Notes under the pieces: generated by a model
What the model was told of the DNA's origin: nothing
What the model saw: only the letters and a program-made list of their open reading frames with translations
Database searches by the model: none
DNA from: Pinus tabuliformis
Lineage: Eukaryota; Streptophyta; Pinopsida; Pinales; Pinaceae
Assembly (NCBI GenBank): GCA_031772625.1
Contig: CM062816.1
Location: 829,418,556-829,482,555 of the forward strand
Direction of reading: 5' to 3'
DNA length: 64,000 bases
Translations under genes and position numbers: made by a program
Shown here: positions 59,400 through 64,000 of the stretch, in pieces
Layout: each line of letters opens with the position of its first letter
How positions within the stretch are numbered: the first letter of the stretch is position 1

Positions 59400-60000
59400 A
59401 TATATAAAATAGAGTCTAGGAAGTGAAATTATCAACAATTGAAGATTGACAATTTTTGAGGGCTTTCGTAGGTGTGAATTTCACTAGTTGAATTCAGGTC
59501 AATTTCTAAAACTTTTTATGTAGAATTTGAAAAATCTAATCCAAGGACTGATTTTCTCTCAAAAAATAGTCAATTTTAAAAAGAAAAATTACAAAATGGA
59601 GTTTGGGAAGTGAAGTTAACAACAATTGAAAATTAACATTTTTTAGGGCTTTCGTAGGTGCAAATTTCGCTAGTTGAATTAAGGTCAATTTTTGAAATGT
59701 TTTGTGTAGAATCTAAAGAATCTAATCAAAGAACTAAATTTTTTTCAAAAAATATTCAATTTAAGAAAAAAATGAAGTCCAAGAAATGAAGTTATCAATA
59801 ATTGAAAATCGATAAATTTTAAATGGTTTTTATAGGTGTGAATTTTGTTAGTAGAATTCGAGTCAACAACTACAAATTTTTGTGCGGAATTTGAAAAATA
59901 CAATTCAGGGGTTGAATTCCTCTAAAATGAATTAGCCAATTAAAAAAAAAAAATTCTGGGTAGTGAAGGTATTGACTATTTAAAATCACCATTTTTAGGG
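59255..60000 (+). repeat. Ty3-D leader tandem repeat, about 180-bp unit, about 4 copies
   Basis: Units share a GAAGTGAA(A/G)TTATCAACAATTGAA stretch, GGGCTTTCGTAGGTG and TAGTTGAATTCAGGTCAA, with starts near 59,405, 59,590, 59,765 and 59,945 and a partial unit before 59,340. Confidence 0.6.
59348..59395. repeat. (AT)n microsatellite
   Basis: About 24 AT dinucleotides within the leader repeats of Ty3-D. Confidence 0.95.
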
Positions 60001-60758
60001 TTCTTCAAGTGACATATGCGAGCTTTGCAGATTTGATATCTTTTGATAGAGATCATAGATTTCAATCAAACCAATTCTAAAAGATCCAAATAAGTGGTGA
60101 CGTTTCGTAATTGGGGTTATAATAGAAAATCCAAGATGGATAACAAAAGTTATGATCTTTTTGCATCTTTAGCCTCAAACCCTAACTACATAAGCGAGCT
60201 CCATTGAAAAGTAAGTGATTCTCTTTGAAACCCTAGTTCTACTTTTTGGTTTTCTAGTAAGATGTATTTTACAAGAAAAGATGTGGTAATAGTATTGAAG
60301 AAAATATAAACAAAGCAAAGTCCAAAGGGGGAAAGGGATAGAAATTATGGGTATGTATATATTTAAAAGATGATGCATTCACATGGTGGAACTTAATTGC
60401 AGATGACAATGTTTGGGAAATTCCTAATGAAATTTTTGAAAAAATGTTTCTAGATAAGTGGTCTGATGTGTTGAACACATTGTGAAGAAGGATAAGAAGA
60501 GCATTAGGAATTTTTTTTCACGTGACAACTTCATACTACTAGCTCATGGATTTATTCAACTAAGAGAATGTCATTGTTTCTATTAACCCTGGCTGCAAGC
60601 ATAAGTTCAACAATGTTCATTTCGCTAAAATATTGTAAGTTTCCACAAAAAATATTCAAAGCACATAGTTTGAGGGTGAAAATTTTCAATTTTTAAAAGA
60701 TTTTAAGGTTTCCAATGGATAAATACATGTTGCATTCATATTTTAATGTTTTTTTTTT

Positions 60759-61120
60759 CTATGTAAGGCTAATTCTATTAATAAAAACAAAAATATAATT
60801 ACACCGAGGCCCTGCCTCAATCGCTGTTGCTAGAGTTCATCAAGAAGGTCTAAACTGCCCTAGATTGGGGAAACCAGTTTGACATGGCAAAAGTCCAATC
60901 ATATATCCCGGGATTGTCACCAAAGGAAACCCATACATAGGACTCAGATCCATGTTTTGAAGCAAAACCCCAAAAAAGATTCAACACAGCACCACCAGAA
61001 GCGACAACAAAATGATAGACCCGCTAGTCAATCATACAAACAACAAAAACAAGTATTATCAAATAATATTTAGAATACTGTCGGGTCTGCATCATCGCAC
61101 CGCACATATGAAGGTGTAAC
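60759..61120 (-). other. LINE2 3' untranslated end
   Basis: Between the A-tail and the tandem array. A plus-strand frame of 64 codons (60879-61073) is antisense to the element and looks like chance. No other structure seen. Confidence 0.55.
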
Positions 61121-61482
61121 GGCTCCGCCCCTTGGTTTCTGCCGATGCGATATTGCGATGCAATTTGATCGCAATCGCATATTGTTATATGTAAAGGCTC
61201 CGCCCCTTGGTTTTTGCTGATGCGATTTTGCGATGCCATCTGATCGCAACCACATATTGCTATAAGTAAAGGCTCCGCCCCTTGGTTTACGCCAATGCGA
61301 TATTGCGATGCGATCTGATCGCAATCGCATATTGCTATATGTAAAGGCTTCGCCCCTTGGTTTCCACCGACGCGATATTGCGATGCGATCCGATCGCAAT
61401 CACATATTACTATAAGTAAAGGCTCCACCCCTTGGTTTCCACCGATGCGATCTGATCGCAATTACATATTGCTATATGTAAA
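61121..61482 (-). repeat. 75-bp tandem array in the LINE2 3' region (5 copies)
   Basis: Units start with GGCTCCGCCCCTTGGTTT at 61121, 61196, 61271, 61346 and 61421. The first four are exactly 75 bp; the last is 62 bp. Each holds a GCGATATTGCGATGCGATCT stretch followed by GATCGCAATCGCAT, which can pair as a hairpin. Because 75 is a multiple of three, two minus-strand frames stay open as 25-residue repeats (one reads CDCDQIASQYRIG). GC content is well above the surroundings. Whether any frame is translated is unknown. Confidence 0.9.
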
Positions 61483-61538
61483 GGCCTTGCCCTTTTCTCT
61501 CCCCATTCTGTGATCGCAGGCGGTCCGTTGGGTGGCCA

Positions 61539-64000
61539 TTAATGTTCTTGGAGATCACCCGCCTCCAGGTACGCTTTTTCCTCCTGAGCCATTTCATTCT
61601 TTACCAATTCCTGATATTCTAGCATCTGTTGTTCAGTGGCTAGAGTAGAGAGTGTACCTGTATGGAGATCTGTTCTGCTTTCCACTCCTATATTTGCCAA
61701 TAGGTTAGCTACTTTGTTTCCCTCCCGGTGTATGTGCTTGAGATTGATCCCTTTGTGGGAGGAGAGCCAGATTTCGATATGTTTTAGTCGACTCTCCATT
61801 CTCCAGCTGTTGCTCACCTTACTTGAGGTTGTTCCCTGCAGCATTTTGGTGACCATATTTATGAGAATTTGCAAGTCTCCCTCTATAAAAAGCGGGAATA
61901 TACCCTATTTTTGGGCTATAATGAGTCCCTGCCATAATCCTTCTAACTCTGCCGAGTTGTTGGTGTCCCATCCAGTTGAGCCTAAGTAGGTTATAATAGG
62001 AGTTCCCTTATGATCTCTGAATATTCCTCCAAATCCAGCCTTTCCTGGATTTCCTTTCGAGGCTCCATCAAATTTTAGCTAGAACATGTGACAGGGAGGA
62101 GGAATTCACTTATCTGGTGTCCTTCTTCTTGCATGAGTTTTTCCGTTGATTATCATTTCTTGGTTCCACTGCAGATTCAAATTTGTCCATATGGTTCGTT
62201 CCAATGAGAAAGAGGGAAAGTCTTCCTCAGACCATGTTTGAAGAAGTAGTGTTTCCTTGATATTTTGACATATTGTATTCCATAGAGATTCCAAGGGCAT
62301 AGATTGGTCCTTGAAGATTCGCCGGTTTCTCTCCTTCCATAGTGTCCACATGAGAAAACCCGGTATAAGCTTCCATAAGGAGTTTAACAACTTTCTCTTG
62401 AATGGGTTCCTTGCCCAGTTGCGAACAGTGGAAACTATATCTCCTTGTGTCCTTCCATCCTTTTGGCATCTAAAGCTGACCTTTTCCCAGAGCTTGTGCG
62501 CTAATGGACAAGAGTTCATAAGATGCTGAGTGGTTTCCTCTTCTTGCTTGCAGTTGGGACAGATGGAGGGGCCTTGGAAGCTCCTCTTCCTGAGATTGTC
62601 CCAAGTAAGGATTTTATTGTGACATAAGAGCCAAAGAAAGGTCGAGACTTTCGGCCAAATCTTGGGGTCCCATATTTTATTCTAGAGAGGGTCCTTGACA
62701 ATGTGTTCCTTCATGATGATGTGATAGGCCTCCCTAGTTGTGAAGGATCCTTTTTCTTCATAGCCCCATCTAAGAATATCCTTTTCCTCTGAGTAATGTA
62801 TTCTTCTCTTTGCTAATTCAGTACTGAGAATCTGTTGAGCTGAGTCCGTTCCCTGTCTTATTATGTGGTCCGTGCTACACCATTGCCTGTGCCCTTGCAA
62901 TGTGGAAGGAAGCCAGAAGTGCTTGACAGTATTATAGGTTTGCATTTCCTGTTCCGGGATTTGATGAGGTAAGATCAAATCCTTTAGTTTGGGTTGCTGC
63001 TGCCAAGAGTCGTCCTAGAACCTTGCTGTATTGCCGTCCTTCACTTCCTAGAAGCTATGCTGCTGAATTAAGAGCTTGTGTTGCTTGGCTGCATTCCATA
63101 TTAGAGAACCTGGGTTGACTTCTGAAATTCAGATTAATTCTTTGGTGGGTCGACTATTGGCATACTTTGCAGTCCATAGGGATGCCCAAGGGGTGGATGG
63201 CATAGTAAGCCATTTCCACCAGATGCGGGCGCCCATAGCCATATTGCTGTGGTAAGGATCCCTCAGACCCATTCCACCAGCAAGCTTTGGCAGGCAAACT
63301 GTGTCCCAATTGACTAGGGCCCATTTGCGTTTTTGATCTGAGTTGCCCCACAGGAAGGATCTCTGTAGGCGTTTGATCTCTTTGAGAACCCATTTGGGTG
63401 CAGCTAGGATCGAGAAGAGATACAACGGCATGGATTGCAGAACCGCCTTGATTAAGACAAGGCGACTGGCCATATTGAGAGCCCTATGAGTCCAGGAAGA
63501 TAATCGAGCCTCCAATTTTTCTAAGAGCATTCTCCAAGAGGAGTGTTTCATAGCTGAGTCAGTCATAGGAGCGCCAAGATACTTGGAAGGGAGAACAGCA
63601 ATTGAGAATCCAAGAATACAAGCTATAGAAGCTTGGGTGATAGCGGGGGTATGAAAAAAGAAGATTTGAGATTTGGCCTTGTTTATCTTTGCACCAGAGG
63701 CCTCCGAAAAGTCCGTCAATAGTGAATTGAATTGTCGAGCTTCCTGGACTGAAGGGTGACCAAAAAGCATATTGTCGTCCACAAATTGCTGATGAGTGAA
63801 GGCTAGAGTGTTAGGAAATGACAAGCCTCTTAGTTTCTGGGAAAACAGAGTATCTTTAATACTGCGGCCAAGACCTTCCGCCATTAACACAAAGAGGAAG
63901 GGGGAAAGAGGGTCCCCCTGTCTGATACCCCGGGAAGGCTGGAAAGGAGATGAGGGGATACCATTGATCAAAATTGAGAAAAAAGAGGAAGAGATGAGAC
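61539..64000 (-). pseudogene. LINE2 ORF2: reverse transcriptase / RNase H (3' part, broken)
   Basis: One minus-strand frame runs from the window edge to TAA at 61539-61541 with no frameshift over 2.46 kb. It has seven in-frame stops (at 63129, 63048, 63015, 62682, 62106, 62079 and 61905). RT motifs are RGIRQGDPLSPFLF, FVDDNMLFGHPS and LNMASRLVLIKAVLQ. A zinc-binding region shows CPNCKQEEET and HLMNSC, preceded by WPKVSTFLWLL. RNase H shows LKFDGASKGNPG, NNSAELEG and FIEGDLQ; the fourth acidic motif reads GNKVANLLAN with Asn where Asp is usual. The endonuclease and ORF1 would lie beyond the edge. All seven stops can be explained by C-to-T or G-to-A changes. Confidence 0.92.

Larger units (their letters stand above)
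58639..60748 (+). mobile_element. Ty3-D: Ty3/gypsy fossil, 5' part, cut by LINE2
   Basis: A plus-strand fossil. Parts: an LTR-like stretch (about 58,639 TGTTGACAC to 59,148), a diverged initiator-Met-type primer-binding site (TGGTACTAGAAC at 59151), a leader with about 180-bp tandem repeats (59,255-60,000), a gag-type motif (DAFTWWNLIADDNVWEIPNE near 60,370-60,430), and a retropepsin-region-like stretch (PGCKHKFNNVHFAK near 60,590). It is old and broken in many places. The LINE2 A-tail interrupts it at 60749. The LTR start is a guess. Confidence 0.5.
60749..64000 (-). mobile_element. LINE2: L1-like LINE, 3' half, running off the right edge
   Basis: The T-run at 60749-60758 is the A-tail of a minus-strand LINE, preceded on that strand by TAATAGAATTAGCC, a plant-LINE-like 3' end. 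The 3' region (60759-61538) holds a 75-bp tandem array; ORF2 fills the rest to the window edge. It is inserted in Ty3-D. Its 5' end and second target duplication lie beyond 64,000. Similar in layout to LINE1 (both FVDD), but sequence differs enough to be another family or subfamily. Confidence 0.9.

Noticed and set aside
61121-61482. Regular direct repeats that could suggest a CRISPR array
   Set aside because: Units are contiguous 75-bp tandem copies without unique spacers, in a plant LINE; this is a minisatellite.

Overview
The window reads as intergenic DNA from a large, repeat-rich plant genome. It is AT-rich, I find no complete host gene in 64 kb, and nearly everything recognisable is a plant-type LINE (L1-like, with an RNase H), a Ty1/copia or Ty3/gypsy fossil, or a duplicated repeat. 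A gymnosperm such as a conifer would fit the old, deeply nested insertions, but that is inference from texture only.

Layout. 1-4.2 kb: AT-rich DNA with a partial open frame running off the left edge, an LTR-like relic and a 43-bp tandem repeat. 4.22-11.73 kb: a full-length LINE ('LINE1', minus strand) with a perfect 18-bp target duplication, ORF1, ORF2 and an extra downstream coiled-coil ORF ('ORF3'). 11.7-15.1 kb: AT-rich DNA with a ~118-nt foldback. 15.09-43.63 kb: a nested stack. An old Ty3 fossil ('Ty3-C') is split in gag by a LINE ('LINE3', degraded 17/19 target duplication); LINE3 is itself split by a Ty1/copia element (23.08-27.87 kb), by a Ty3 chromovirus ('Ty3-A', 30.92-40.53 kb) and probably by an unidentified ~3-kb insert (about 18.85-21.79 kb). 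LTR divergence, judged by eye, falls in the order the nesting predicts.

44.24-57.48 kb: a direct tandem duplication. Both copies carry the same 2.27-kb retroposon of unknown family, with an 18-bp target duplication, an A-rich tail, no reverse transcriptase and an unrecognised ORF. Both also carry the C-terminal tail of an unrelated LINE-type protein. Copy 1 alone contains a 3.36-kb segment (48.07-51.43 kb) with a truncated germin-like protein exon, the only clear host gene remnant. 57.5-60.75 kb: short tandem repeats and a Ty3 fossil ('Ty3-D', plus strand), interrupted by a third LINE ('LINE2', minus strand, running off the right edge) whose 3' region holds a 75-bp tandem array rich in GCGAT/ATCGC.

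Nothing here works together as a host pathway. The three LINEs would each have supplied endonuclease and reverse transcriptase for their own movement and possibly for the unknown retroposon. All LTR elements are treated as broken fossils. Coordinates of degraded parts are approximate; identities and ages are by-eye estimates, not computed alignments.
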